A stretch of DNA of 64,000 bases from DASYRM01 sp035646375 (GCA_035646375.1 DASRPM010000104.1:5293-69292); one strand, 5' to 3'; positions 7,903-16,166 are shown, counted from the first letter of the stretch. Program-made: numbers and translations. Notes: generated by a model from the sequence alone, not told the origin.

Positions 7903-8139
7903 CTACTCGGTTTCCTTGTCGGAGGCCTGCTGCCCGTCCTCGTCCTCTTCGTCTTCCTCGTCGGCCTCGCTCTCGTCGTCGTCGTCGAACTCGTCGTCGT
8001 CTTCGTCCTTCTGGCCAGGCTCGTTGGCGTCCGCCTGCGCCATCGGCGCGTCAGGATCGACGCCGACGCTCTCGAGCGCCGGTTCGTCTCGGATGTCTTC
8101 GGGCGAGTCTGCGCCGGTGCCGGTGGTCATGTCTGCCAT
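7903..8139 (-). CDS. small highly acidic protein, 78 aa
   Basis: The C-terminal half is almost only Asp and Glu (DEDDDEFDDDDESEADEE, with more acidic residues following). No hydrophobic segment or Cys is present, and the protein is predicted to be disordered. The start at 8139 was chosen because GGAG lies six bases upstream of this ATG; in-frame starts at 8151 and 8208 are less well placed. Such proteins could bind basic proteins or cations, but no family is recognised. The opposite-strand frames are Ser/Arg/Val low-complexity shadows of the repeated GAx codons, which supports this strand. Confidence 0.5.
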   Translation of the reverse strand: MADMTTGTGADSPEDIRDEPALESVGVDPDAPMAQADANEPGQKDEDDDEFDDDDESEADEEDEEDEDGQQASDKETE

Positions 8140-8224
8140 GGTTTGCTCCATTCCGCCGGCGCTCAAAGGGAGGCGCGGCGCGACGTGCAGCAGCAAGATC
8201 ATCGCCACTTGTGTGAGAGCTGAG

Positions 8225-8255
8225 CCGGCCGCCCGCTTCGGGCGCGGTCGGCCGG
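8225..8255 (-). terminator. nested GC-rich hairpin downstream of the DUF2911 gene
   Basis: The outer arms CCGGCCG (8225-8231) and CGGCCGG (8249-8255) enclose a second stem of GCCCG and CGGGC. It lies about 27 bases past the stop of the minus-strand DUF2911 gene. There is no T-run. Confidence 0.45.
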
Positions 8256-8281
8256 GGTGAGGCGGGGAGGGCCTGTAAGAA

Positions 8282-8821
8282 CTACGGGACCTTGATGGCG
8301 AGCGGCACGATCACCGTGCCCCAGTGCAGCCGCAGCGTCGCGTCCTTGCCGTCCACGGCGGGGAAGTAATACGAGAGTGTTTCCATGTGCGCACCGGCCT
8401 CGGTGTTCACCTCGAGCCGCAGCGCGTCCTGCGTTTGACCGGGATAGGACGTGTGGAAGACGTCCCATTCCTTGTTGAAGATGAACGTCCACGCGCTCTC
8501 GCCGGGAATCGTCCACAGGCTGTATTTGCCCTTGGGCAGCGCCTGCCCGTTTACCTGGACGTCGCGCGTGACGTCGAGCGCCGTCGCGGCGTCGGCCCCT
8601 GGATGCCACATCCGCCCGTACGGCACGAGGCTGCCGAAGAGCGTCCGTCCCCGCGCCACCGGCCGGCCGTAAGTGATGGTGACGTCGGTGTTGGCGATCT
8701 TCTGGCTCACCGTGCCGCGCTGGCTGCGCACCACCTTGTCGAGCGGGATGATCTCGCCTTGCTGTGCCGAGACCGCGGCCGCGAGCAGAAGTGTGGAAAG
8801 ACCGACGGCCATCCCCTTCAT
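8282..8821 (-). CDS. exported DUF2911 protein
   Basis: A 179-residue DUF2911 protein of unknown function. A signal peptide (about 1-20, AAAVSAQ) is followed by the typical DUF2911 core: ITYGRPVARGRTLFG, LVPYGRMWHPGAD, LPKGKYSLWTIP and WTFIFNKEWDVFHTSYP. The second ATG (8821) was chosen because GGAG lies six bases upstream; an ATG at 8833 is only four codons earlier. It follows the PQQ quinoprotein gene on the same strand but is separated by a perfect palindrome and a nonamer array, so co-transcription is uncertain. Confidence 0.85.
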   Translation of the reverse strand: MKGMAVGLSTLLLAAAVSAQQGEIIPLDKVVRSQRGTVSQKIANTDVTITYGRPVARGRTLFGSLVPYGRMWHPGADAATALDVTRDVQVNGQALPKGKYSLWTIPGESAWTFIFNKEWDVFHTSYPGQTQDALRLEVNTEAGAHMETLSYYFPAVDGKDATLRLHWGTVIVPLAIKVP

Positions 8822-8833
8822 GATGTTCTCCAT

Positions 8834-8870
8834 TCCCTGCCCACTCTGCCTACTCCGCTCACTCTGCCAC
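8834..8870 (-). repeat. nonamer array, minus orientation, one side of the quinoprotein block
   Basis: On the minus strand it reads GTGAGCGGA, GTAGGCAGA, GTGGGCAGG. Bases 8837-8858 are an exact 22-base inverted copy of 14186-14207, so this array and the one at 14186 flank the quinoprotein/hydrolase block in opposite orientations. Confidence 0.75.
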
Positions 8871-8903
8871 GTATTCGCGCTTCCTAGGGAAGCGCGAATA
8901 CGT
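8869..8903 (-). terminator. 35-base perfect palindrome over the quinoprotein stop codon
   Basis: The 16-base arm at 8869-8884 is the exact reverse complement of 8888-8903, with the three-base loop TAG between them. The right arm encodes the last residues of the quinoprotein (YVFALP) and the loop covers its stop codon. The RNA would fold into a very stable hairpin that begins within coding sequence. No T-run follows, so it may be a 3'-end stabiliser, a Rho-independent-like terminator or a recombination trace. Confidence 0.6.
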
Positions 8904-10656
8904 ACAGCTGGCCGGTGTTGCTGGGCTTCAGCTCCGGGGTGAGGCGGAGCGTCGAGTTCGCCACGAGCGACGGCCCGGTGGTCACTGCGACGTACTGCTT
9001 GCCGTCCACGGCAAACACGACGGGGAAGCCGCTCACTGGAGCGCCCAGGTTCTGCTCCCACAACACCTTGCCGGTCTTGTCGTCGAACGCGCGGAAGCGG
9101 CCGTTGGCGTCGCCGCCGAACACCAGCCCGCCACCCGTCGAGACGAGCGACATCACGCCGGCACGCTGTTCGTATTTCCACAGCGTCCTGCCGGTCTCGA
9201 CCGAGATCGCCCACACGGCGCCGACCTTGTCCGTCCCCTCCGCGATTTCGCCCGGCATGTTGAGGCCATACACGCGAGCGGGGTCGCGCTTGTCGGTGGT
9301 GGTCTTCGCCTTCATGCACATGTTCTGCATCGGCATGAACATCACGTTGCTGCGCGGGTTGTAGGCGCCCGCCGGCCAGTTCTTGCCGCCGTTGCTGCTC
9401 GGACAGATCAGCTTTTCTTCGTCGATCTTCGTGAACAGCTTGTCGGGATTGACGAACACCTCGCCGGTGGCGCCGTCGATCTTCGTGATGACGTTCTGCA
9501 TCACGGTCGGGCGCGCCCACAGGAACTCGCCGGTCGTCCGGTCCAGCGTGTAGACGAGCCCCGTCTTGCCGGGGATGCCGGTGATCACCTTGCGGCGCTC
9601 GCCCGGCTTGATGCGCGGGTTGATCCACGGCACTTCCTTCGGGTCGGGCGAAACGGCCGTTTCCACCAGCAGGCGCTCGAACGGGTGATCGAGATCCCAG
9701 TGGTCGACGACGTGCTGGTAGTACCACTTGATCTTGCCGCTGTCGGCGTCGATGGCCAGCGTCGAGTTGTGGTACAGGTGCTTCTTGTCGTTGCCCCCGA
9801 GCGTGAACTTCGGCGCCGGGATCGTCACCGACGTGCCGACGAAGATCGTGTTCGTCTCAGGGTCGTAGCTCGGCACCATCCACGTGCCCACGTGCCAGCG
9901 CTCGTTCATCGGCACGTCGCCCCACGTGTCGTAGCCGAACTCGCCGGGCAGCGGGATCGTGCGCGCGCGCCACAGCTCCTTGCCGGTCTTGGCGTCGTGC
10001 GCGGTGACGATGCAGGCGTCGTTGCCGGCCTGCGGCTGGCACTGACGGCCTTCGATCACCTTGCCATTGGCGATGATCGGGCCCGAGCTCGCCGACGCGC
10101 GCGCGGTCGCGTCGAGCACCTTCGTTTCCCACACCAGGCTGCCGGTCCGCGCGTCGATCGCGTACATCTGGTTGTCGGCGCCGGCGTCGATGAGGGTGGT
10201 GCCCCAGATGGCGATGTTGCGGTTGGTGCCGCCGCGCACGCCCTCGGGCAGCTTGCGCCGGTTCTCCCAGAGCAGGTCGCCGGTCTTGGCGTTGATCGCC
10301 TGGATGTAGTCGGCCGGGCCCGGCGCGTACATCACGCCGTCGTAGACGAGCGGCGTCGATTCCATGTTGCCGGCGCCCATCCCGCGGGCCCACACCATCT
10401 TCAGCCTGCCGACGTTGGTGCGATCGATCTGATCGAGCGGGCTGAAGCCGTGGCTGTCGAGCGTGCGGCGCCACGACAGCCAGTTCGACGGGCTCGGCTT
10501 CCACAGCATCTCGTCGGTCACCGGCACGAAGCCGCGGTCGCCGCCGTTGGGCGGCGGCGTCGACCCCGGTCCCGCCGCCCTCGCCGGCGCTTGCGCCTGC
10601 GCTGCCACGGCCCACACCAGCAATGCCACCACGACCCACGGATTCGTTCGCTGCAT
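8884..10656 (-). CDS. secreted PQQ-type quinoprotein dehydrogenase (copy 1)
   Basis: A 590-residue eight-bladed quinoprotein of the methanol/ethanol dehydrogenase superfamily, predicted periplasmic, oxidising an alcohol or aldehyde with PQQ. A signal peptide (to about 22) is followed by a start pattern (LWKPSPSNWLSWRRT, then FSPLDQIDRTNV) and repeated tryptophan-docking motifs (AKTGDLLWE, ARTGSLVWE, AKTGKELW, DKTGKVLWE). HWDLDHPFERL contains the candidate catalytic Asp region. There is no CxxCH, so no fused haem c domain, and the adjacent Cys-Cys of methanol dehydrogenase is not evident. A cytochrome partner must be elsewhere. It is closely similar throughout to the copy at 11768. Confidence 0.85.
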   Translation of the reverse strand: MQRTNPWVVVALLVWAVAAQAQAPARAAGPGSTPPPNGGDRGFVPVTDEMLWKPSPSNWLSWRRTLDSHGFSPLDQIDRTNVGRLKMVWARGMGAGNMESTPLVYDGVMYAPGPADYIQAINAKTGDLLWENRRKLPEGVRGGTNRNIAIWGTTLIDAGADNQMYAIDARTGSLVWETKVLDATARASASSGPIIANGKVIEGRQCQPQAGNDACIVTAHDAKTGKELWRARTIPLPGEFGYDTWGDVPMNERWHVGTWMVPSYDPETNTIFVGTSVTIPAPKFTLGGNDKKHLYHNSTLAIDADSGKIKWYYQHVVDHWDLDHPFERLLVETAVSPDPKEVPWINPRIKPGERRKVITGIPGKTGLVYTLDRTTGEFLWARPTVMQNVITKIDGATGEVFVNPDKLFTKIDEEKLICPSSNGGKNWPAGAYNPRSNVMFMPMQNMCMKAKTTTDKRDPARVYGLNMPGEIAEGTDKVGAVWAISVETGRTLWKYEQRAGVMSLVSTGGGLVFGGDANGRFRAFDDKTGKVLWEQNLGAPVSGFPVVFAVDGKQYVAVTTGPSLVANSTLRLTPELKPSNTGQLYVFALP

Positions 10657-10670
10657 TGGTTCTCACCCCG

Positions 10671-10688
10671 GCAGACCTGAAGGTCTGC
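10671..10688. repeat. TGAA-loop hairpin (REP-like)
   Basis: GCAGACC, TGAA, GGTCTGC forms a perfect 7-bp stem, followed by AGCTACGG. The same layout (stem, TGAA, stem, then a short CTAC tail) occurs twice near 55.7 kb. It lies in the 114-base gap between the secreted hydrolase and quinoprotein copy 1, where no other element is seen. Confidence 0.6.
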
Positions 10689-10770
10689 AGCTACGGATGG
10701 CGGTTCCCTTTGTGGCTGCAGACATTCACGCCTGCCCGCCGAAGCGAGACTGTATCAGAGCCTGATGTGT

Positions 10771-11751
10771 TCAGCGACTTTCCAACGGCACGTGCTTCAC
10801 CAACGAGGCACTGACAGGTTTCGGCTGCGTCGAAAGGTGGCGGCGGAAAAACTCGTCGGCCTCGCCGTGGGCTTTGGCGGCAGCGGGAGCATGGCGCCAG
10901 GTGCCGTCCGGTGTCCGGCCATCCCACGCAAAGCAGTGGCGTTCGCCGGCGTGACTGTTCACGGCGACACGCTTCTCGGCCCGTCGTAATTCGGGCACCA
11001 ACACTTCGGCGTTCCACCGATTCAGCGGGCTCTGTTCATCGCCCTGCACGATCAGGATGGGACTGCGGATCGTCGCAATCTTGCCCCGCGTAAACCTCTG
11101 GTATTTCTCGGAGAAGTGCCGCGCGGGATCGGCCACGATCGGCATCGAGTCCTGCGGCGTGAATCGCTCTCCGGCCTTGGGAACGTCCTGGTTGAACACG
11201 CCTGTGAACATCATGCTGGCGGGCTCTTCGGCGACAATCGCCGCGACATCGGTGGTCGTGGCGATCTCGAGCGCAAGGTCTCCGCCGCCGCTGCAGCCGA
11301 TCAACCCGATGCTCTTCGCGTCGACGAAATCGAGCTTTCGGACGTAGTCGACCGTCGCTGCCACGTCGTTCGCCGACACGCTCGACTGCGGGTCCACCTC
11401 ACGGCTTCGGTATGTCGTCAGGGCAACGACGTAGCCCGCCGCGAGAAACCGCGACGGAGGAGCCGCGCGCAACATGTACTCGGTCAGCGCGGTCTGCGAA
11501 AACGTGGTCATGCCTGGATGAACGATGACGACGGCCGGAAACGGGCCGTTGCCCGGCGGCCGTCGCAGGAGTGCAAGACCCCGGTGGTTATCCTTCGCAA
11601 CCGGGTTGACGACTTGCAGCGGGGAGCTCTCCGGGGACACGTCGGGACGCGTCCCGGGATCGATCGCCAACAACTGGCTCGTCGCGAGACGAACGGAACA
11701 GGTCAGCACGACGCCGGCCAACGCGGCTGTGACGATGGTGGTCGCTCTCAT
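10771..11751 (-). CDS. secreted dienelactone-hydrolase-like alpha/beta hydrolase
   Basis: A 326-residue alpha/beta hydrolase with an N-terminal signal or anchor segment (about residues 3-25). The fold is indicated by PAVVIVHPGM (oxyanion strand), GYVVALTTYRS, the nucleophile elbow GCSGGG (Ser near 170), ILIVQGDEQSP with the candidate acidic residue, and HCFAWDG with the candidate His. It lies between two PQQ quinoproteins on the same strand, so it may release or process their substrate, such as an ester or lactone; this is inferred from position. The start at 11751 avoids overlap with the upstream stop at 11768; an ATG at 11781 would overlap it. Confidence 0.75.
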   Translation of the reverse strand: MRATTIVTAALAGVVLTCSVRLATSQLLAIDPGTRPDVSPESSPLQVVNPVAKDNHRGLALLRRPPGNGPFPAVVIVHPGMTTFSQTALTEYMLRAAPPSRFLAAGYVVALTTYRSREVDPQSSVSANDVAATVDYVRKLDFVDAKSIGLIGCSGGGDLALEIATTTDVAAIVAEEPASMMFTGVFNQDVPKAGERFTPQDSMPIVADPARHFSEKYQRFTRGKIATIRSPILIVQGDEQSPLNRWNAEVLVPELRRAEKRVAVNSHAGERHCFAWDGRTPDGTWRHAPAAAKAHGEADEFFRRHLSTQPKPVSASLVKHVPLESR

Positions 11752-11767
11752 GCCAGTCGCCTTTCGC

Positions 11768-13498
11768 TCAGGGGAGCGCAAACACGTACATCTGGTTCGT
11801 CGCGCTCGGCTTGATCTCGGGGGTCGTGAAGTTGACGCCGCCGGCGACGAGCGACGGCCCGGTGCTCACCGCCACGTACTGCTTGCCGTTCACGGCGAAC
11901 GTCACCGGGTAGCCGCTGACCGGCGAGCCGAGGTTCACTTCCCAGAGCACTTTGCCCGTACGGTCGTCGAAGGCGCGAAAGCGGCCTGCGGTGTCGCCGC
12001 CGAACACCAGCCCGCCGCCGGTGGCCAGCAGCGACAGCGCCCCGGCCCGCTGTGAATACTTCCACGCGGTGGCGCCCGTTTCTACCGAGATCGCGTGCAC
12101 GGTGCCCGCGTCGGTGACGCCGGGTGCCAGCATGCCTCGGGCGCTGATGTCGTAGAGAGACGAGCCGGGCGGCAGCGACTTGGCTTCCATGCACAGGTTC
12201 TGCAGCGGGAAATACATCAGGCCGGTGGCCGGGCTGTAAGCCCCGGCCGGCCAGTTCTTGCCGCCGTTCATGCCGGGGCACACCTGACGCGTCTGCCCCT
12301 CGGCGGTGAACATCACATCAGTGTTCTCGGTCACCGCCCCGGTTGTGCCGTCGATCTTCGAGACGACGTTCTGGTGCACGGTTGGCCGCGCCCACAGGAA
12401 CTCGCCGGTCTTGCGATCGAGGGTGTAGACGATGCCGGTCTTGCCTGGGATGCCGGTGAGCACCTGACGCTTCTCGCCCGGCTTGATCCGCGGGTTGATC
12501 CAGAGCACCTCTTTCGCATTCGGCGCCACGGCCGTATCGATCAGCAGCCGCTCGAACGGATGATCGAGGTCCCAGTGATCGACCAGGTGCTGGTAGTACC
12601 ACTCGATCTTGCCGGTGTCGGCGTTCAGGGCCAGCGTAGAGTTGTGGTACAGGTACTTCTTGTCGTTGCCGGCGAGCGCGTACTTCGGGGCCGGCGACGA
12701 GACCGACGTGCCGATGTAAATCAAGTTGAGCTGCGGGTCGTAGCTCGGCACCATCCACGTCCCCACATGGATGCGTTTGTCCTCCGGCAGGTCTCCCCAC
12801 GTCTCGGCGCCGGGCTCACCTGGGCGCGGAATGGTGCGCGTGCGCCACAACTCTTTGCCCGTTTTCGCATCGTGGGCGGTGACGACGCACGCGTCGGCGC
12901 CACCCTCGGGTTCGCAGCCACGCCCCGAGATCACTTTGCCGTTGGCGATGATGGGCCCCGAGGTCTGCTGCGCGCCCTTCTGATAGTCGAGAATCTTGGT
13001 TTCCCACCGGACGGCGCCGCTCTTCACGTCGAGCGCGAAGACGTAGTCGTCGGCGCTCGTGTCGATCACGGTGTCGCCGTAAATCGCCATGTTGCGATTG
13101 ATCGCGAAGACCGGCATGAACTTGCCGAGGTCCTCTGGCAGCTTGCGGCGGTACTCCCACAGCAGCTCGCCGCTCTTCGCGTCGAGCGCCTGGACGTAGT
13201 CGCTCGGATTCGGCAGGTACATCACGCCGTTGTAGACAAGCGGTGTCGCTTCCTGCACGTTGCCGGGTCCCATGCCGCGCGTCCACGTCATCTTCAGCTG
13301 CGCGACGTTCCTCTTGTCGATCTGATTGAGGGGGCTGTAGCCGGCGCTGTCGAGGGTGCGACGCCACATCAGCCAATCGGCCGGGTTCGGCTTCCACAAC
13401 ATCTCGTCGGTGACCGGCACATAGGGCCGCGTCTGCTGTGCGCCAGCCGCGACCGTGCCGATCGAAACCGCTGCGAGGATCCAGAGAGCTCTACGCAT
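11768..13498 (-). CDS. secreted PQQ-type quinoprotein dehydrogenase (copy 2)
   Basis: A 576-residue paralogue of the 8884 gene, with a short signal peptide (to about 20, VAAGAQQ) and the same architecture: FVP/YVPVTDEMLWKP, FSPL/YSPLNQID, HWDLDHPFERLL, NGGKNWPAGAYSP, TGGGLVFGGD, and an ending of MYVFALP. The conserved ends and gap pattern indicate local duplication and divergence. There is no haem motif. AAAGGGG upstream of the ATG serves as Shine-Dalgarno. It starts 13 bases after the DUF6928-like gene, so the two are probably co-transcribed. Confidence 0.85.
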   Translation of the reverse strand: MRRALWILAAVSIGTVAAGAQQTRPYVPVTDEMLWKPNPADWLMWRRTLDSAGYSPLNQIDKRNVAQLKMTWTRGMGPGNVQEATPLVYNGVMYLPNPSDYVQALDAKSGELLWEYRRKLPEDLGKFMPVFAINRNMAIYGDTVIDTSADDYVFALDVKSGAVRWETKILDYQKGAQQTSGPIIANGKVISGRGCEPEGGADACVVTAHDAKTGKELWRTRTIPRPGEPGAETWGDLPEDKRIHVGTWMVPSYDPQLNLIYIGTSVSSPAPKYALAGNDKKYLYHNSTLALNADTGKIEWYYQHLVDHWDLDHPFERLLIDTAVAPNAKEVLWINPRIKPGEKRQVLTGIPGKTGIVYTLDRKTGEFLWARPTVHQNVVSKIDGTTGAVTENTDVMFTAEGQTRQVCPGMNGGKNWPAGAYSPATGLMYFPLQNLCMEAKSLPPGSSLYDISARGMLAPGVTDAGTVHAISVETGATAWKYSQRAGALSLLATGGGLVFGGDTAGRFRAFDDRTGKVLWEVNLGSPVSGYPVTFAVNGKQYVAVSTGPSLVAGGVNFTTPEIKPSATNQMYVFALP

Positions 13499-13511
13499 GA
13501 CGTCGTCCCCT

Positions 13512-14150
13512 TTACCAGAACTTCCACCGGGAGCGCGATCGCTTGTAGCGGGCGAGCGGCACGGTCTCGGGCGCCAGCAGCGTGGGGTCGATCGGGCCTT
13601 CGATGGTGTAGCCGAAGAGCGCCGCCAGGGCGGCCTCGCCCAGGTCCAGCGGGTGGAACGGAAACGGGTAGCTGTCCTTCTCGTCGTCGTCCACCGCCGG
13701 GTGCCGTCCGGACCAGTACGGCTCCTCGAACGGCTGCCGCGGGCCGATGTCCTCGAGGATGCCGCTGTCCGGCGAGAGGCTGAGCGAACGGACCAGCGTG
13801 CCGTCGGCCCACTGCGCGTAGGCGAACCAGTCCACCACGCTGTGCATCGCGTGGAGCGTCAGCGTTCCTCGGCGCGCGGCGATGAACCGTGGCGGCAGCT
13901 TCGACGGATAGTCGCCGCCGAATTCGCTGGCCGCGATCACCGACACCCCGTCGAAGCAGCCGGCACAGATCTCGTTGTCGGGAGGGCAGGTGAACGACAG
14001 GTCGCCGTCGTCGAGCGGCGTCAGCTTCTCGTCCGGGAAGAGCGTGCCGACGAATGCGGCGGTGGCGTCACGGTCGAGGGGCGGGCGGCGCTGCAAGACT
14101 TCGCGCGCGCTCCCGTCCGCGTAGACGAGCATCCAGGTTTTGGCGCCCAC
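13512..14150 (-). CDS. DUF6928-like protein
   Basis: A 212-residue cytosolic protein beginning MGAKTWMLVYADG (GTG-initiated), which resembles DUF6928 proteins described mostly from actinobacteria. Further landmarks are FPDEKLTPLDDGDL, the Cys cluster FTCPPDNEICAGCF, and a C-terminal region with WSGRHPAVDDDEKDSYPFPFHPLDLGEAAL given here only as a region near residues 150-180. The function is unknown. The GTG at 14150 gives the family N-terminus; the frame upstream runs into nonamer repeats translated as LPTLPT. It lies 13 bases before quinoprotein copy 2. Confidence 0.6.
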   Translation of the reverse strand: MGAKTWMLVYADGSAREVLQRRPPLDRDATAAFVGTLFPDEKLTPLDDGDLSFTCPPDNEICAGCFDGVSVIAASEFGGDYPSKLPPRFIAARRGTLTLHAMHSVVDWFAYAQWADGTLVRSLSLSPDSGILEDIGPRQPFEEPYWSGRHPAVDDDEKDSYPFPFHPLDLGEAALAALFGYTIEGPIDPTLLAPETVPLARYKRSRSRWKFW

Positions 14151-14185
14151 CGGCGGGATATTCGCATACTCTGAACGCACTGGAG

Positions 14186-14220
14186 GCGGAGTAGGCAGAG
14201 TGGGCAGAGTAGGCAGAGTG
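14186..14220 (+). repeat. nonamer array, plus orientation, other side of the quinoprotein block
   Basis: GTAGGCAGA, GTGGGCAGA, GTAGGCAGA, GTG in direct repeat from 14191, preceded by GCGGA. Bases 14186-14207 match the complement of 8837-8858 exactly over 22 bases. Confidence 0.75.
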
Positions 14221-14233
14221 AAGAGAACACGAG

Positions 14234-14261
14234 CCCGAAGGCCAAAAGCCGAAGGCCCAAG
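14234..14261 (+). repeat. heptamer array before the SDR start
   Basis: Four seven-base units in a row: CCCGAAG, GCCAAAA, GCCGAAG, GCCCAAG. It ends six bases before the GTG start of the SDR gene, so it forms much of that gene's 5' leader. It is the same family as 16167-16201 and 47793-47813. Confidence 0.65.
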
Positions 14262-14267
14262 GCCGGC

Positions 14268-15095
14268 GTGAACGCTGTCATCACTGGTCCAACATCCGGT
14301 ATCGGCCTTCAGATTGCACGAGACCTGGCCGCCATGGGCGCGCGGCTCGTGCTGGCCTGCCGGGATCTCGCCAAAGGCGGCGCGGTCGCGGCCGAGCTGC
14401 GAGGCATCGGATCCCCGGACGTGGTCGTCGAGGCGCTCGATGCGGCGAGCGCGGCATCCATCGCGGCTCTGGCTCGTGCCTGTGCGGCCAATCTTCCCCG
14501 CATCGACGTGCTGGTGAACAATGCGGGTGTGGCCAACGGGGAGCGGCACGTCACGCCCGACGGTTTCGAGCTGACCTTTGCCACCAACGTGCTCGGCTAC
14601 CACCGCCTGTCGCTTGCGCTGCTCGAACAGCTGCGCGTCGGAGCCCCGGCGCGGATCGTAAACGTCGCGTCCACGTTTGCCGGCGACCTCGATCTCGACG
14701 ATCTCCAGTTCGAACGCCGCCCGTACGACGAGCTCCAGGCCTACGCGCAATCGAAGGCGTGCAACCGGCTGCTCACGTGGGCGCTGGCGCGCCGTGTCGC
14801 GGGCACCGGTGTCACGGCCAACGCGATGGCGCCCGGATTCGTCCCCGCCACCGGCCTGTCGCGTGGTCTGTCGCCCGATGTGCAACGCGCCTATGCCGGC
14901 CGCACCGGTCGCAGCCTGCGGGAAGGCGCCGATACGGCGACGTGGCTCGCGTCCAGCCGCGACGTCGACGGCGTGAACGGCCGCTTCTTCTTCGACCGTC
15001 GTGAACGGCCGTGCGAGCTGCGGAACCAGGAGACCGAGGAGCGATTGTGGCGGATGGTGACCCCCGACGACCCGACGCGCGGAGCCTCGCGATGA
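14268..15095 (+). CDS. short-chain dehydrogenase/reductase (SDR)
   Basis: A 275-residue NAD(P)-dependent oxidoreductase of the SDR family. It has the cofactor motif TGPTSGIG near residues 6-13, a downstream R after the second strand that suggests NADP(H), NNAG near 84, the catalytic Ser in VNVAST, and YAQSK (Tyr and Lys) near 160. The lineage resembles the retinol-dehydrogenase-like group, though the substrate is unknown. The GTG start has no strong Shine-Dalgarno and abuts a heptamer repeat. Its stop overlaps the next start as ATGA, indicating translational coupling to the AI-2E-family protein. Confidence 0.85.
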   Translation: MNAVITGPTSGIGLQIARDLAAMGARLVLACRDLAKGGAVAAELRGIGSPDVVVEALDAASAASIAALARACAANLPRIDVLVNNAGVANGERHVTPDGFELTFATNVLGYHRLSLALLEQLRVGAPARIVNVASTFAGDLDLDDLQFERRPYDELQAYAQSKACNRLLTWALARRVAGTGVTANAMAPGFVPATGLSRGLSPDVQRAYAGRTGRSLREGADTATWLASSRDVDGVNGRFFFDRRERPCELRNQETEERLWRMVTPDDPTRGASR

Positions 15096-16165
15096 GATCG
15101 CGCACCGTTCAGCACGCCGGCTTCCTGTTCATGCTGGTCGTCGTCACGCTCGCCTTTGGCGTGCTCGTCGCCAATTTCGTGGTGCCGGTGTTCTGGGCGG
15201 CGGTGCTGGCGATCGTCTTCCGCCCGGTCGAGCGCTGGCTGGGAGCGAAGTTCGGCCACAAACGTCCGAACTCCTCGGCCGCGCTGACACTGGTGCTCGT
15301 CATCTTCGTCGTGTTCGTTCCGCTCGGGTTCGTCGCCGTGGCGGTGTCGCGCGAGGCGGTGGGGCTGTACGAGCGCTTCACGTCCGGCGAGCTCGCGGTG
15401 TCGGACGCGATGGATCGCTGGGTGCCGGCGCTCGTGCGCTTCGGCGCCCGTTTCGGGATCACGCCGGCCACCGTCCGCGGCAACGTCGCGGACGCGGCAA
15501 CGGCGGTTGGCCAGTTCGTCGCCTCCAGCGCGTTGATGTTCGGGCAGGGCGCCATCAGGGCCGCGGGCCAGTTCGGCCTGATGCTCTACGTGCTGTTCTT
15601 CTTCCTGCGCGACGGCGATCAGCTGTTACGGCAGATCGGGCGCGCGCTGCCGCTCGGCGACGCGCGCGAGAAGGCGCTCTTCGAGCGCTTCACCGCCGTC
15701 ACGCGCGCGACCCTCAAGGGCACGCTGGTGGTCGGCGCCGTGCAGGGCACGCTTGGCGGCGTCATCTTCGCGCTGCTCGGGCTCGACGCCCCGGCGTTCT
15801 GGGGCGTGATGATGATGGCGTGCTCGCTCATCCCGGTGATCGGGCCCACCACCATCTGGCTGCCGACGTCGATCATCCTGATCGTCAGCGGCTCGATCGC
15901 CAAAGGGATCACGCTGCTCGCGCTCGGCACCTTCGTCATCGCGCTCACCGACAACCTGCTGCGCCCGATCCTCGTCGGCCGGGAAACGCGCATGCCCGAT
16001 TACGTGGTGCTGCTCTCCACGCTGGGCGGCCTCACACTGTTCGGGCTGTCAGGGTTCGTCGCCGGTCCGGCCATCGCGGCGCTCTTCATCACGACGTGGG
16101 ACATGTTCGCGCGCGAGTACGCCCCCGCCGATCGCACGACGAAGCCGCTGAAGCCCGAAGCATAG
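15092..16165 (+). CDS. AI-2E transporter family (PerM-like) membrane protein
   Basis: A 357-residue polytopic membrane protein of the AI-2E/PerM family, with about eight transmembrane segments (for example residues 8-45, 60-85, 155-175, 210-290, 305-340). Family landmarks are the FFLRDG motif near residue 170 and the DNLLRPILVG motif near 285. Members include the E. coli TqsA exporter and Na+/H+ antiporter-like proteins, and most are uncharacterised; quorum-signal transport should not be assumed. It begins within the SDR stop (ATGA). The C-terminal KPLKPEA is encoded by heptamer-like CTGAAG/CCCGAAG units that continue as the repeat after the stop. Confidence 0.85.
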   Translation: MRSRTVQHAGFLFMLVVVTLAFGVLVANFVVPVFWAAVLAIVFRPVERWLGAKFGHKRPNSSAALTLVLVIFVVFVPLGFVAVAVSREAVGLYERFTSGELAVSDAMDRWVPALVRFGARFGITPATVRGNVADAATAVGQFVASSALMFGQGAIRAAGQFGLMLYVLFFFLRDGDQLLRQIGRALPLGDAREKALFERFTAVTRATLKGTLVVGAVQGTLGGVIFALLGLDAPAFWGVMMMACSLIPVIGPTTIWLPTSIILIVSGSIAKGITLLALGTFVIALTDNLLRPILVGRETRMPDYVVLLSTLGGLTLFGLSGFVAGPAIAALFITTWDMFAREYAPADRTTKPLKPEA

Positions 16166-16166
16166 G

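Noticed and set aside
7834..8223. A plus-strand Val/Leu-rich membrane protein opposite the acidic gene
   Set aside because: The run of Val/Leu is the complement of the GAx codons of the acidic protein; no ribosome site or varied membrane helix pattern is seen.
8884..10656. Quinohaemoprotein alcohol dehydrogenase with fused cytochrome c
   Set aside because: No CxxCH is present, and the protein ends after the propeller.
15092..16165. Autoinducer-2 exporter for quorum sensing
   Set aside because: Family name only; most AI-2E/PerM members are uncharacterised and there is no luxS or lsr gene in the window.
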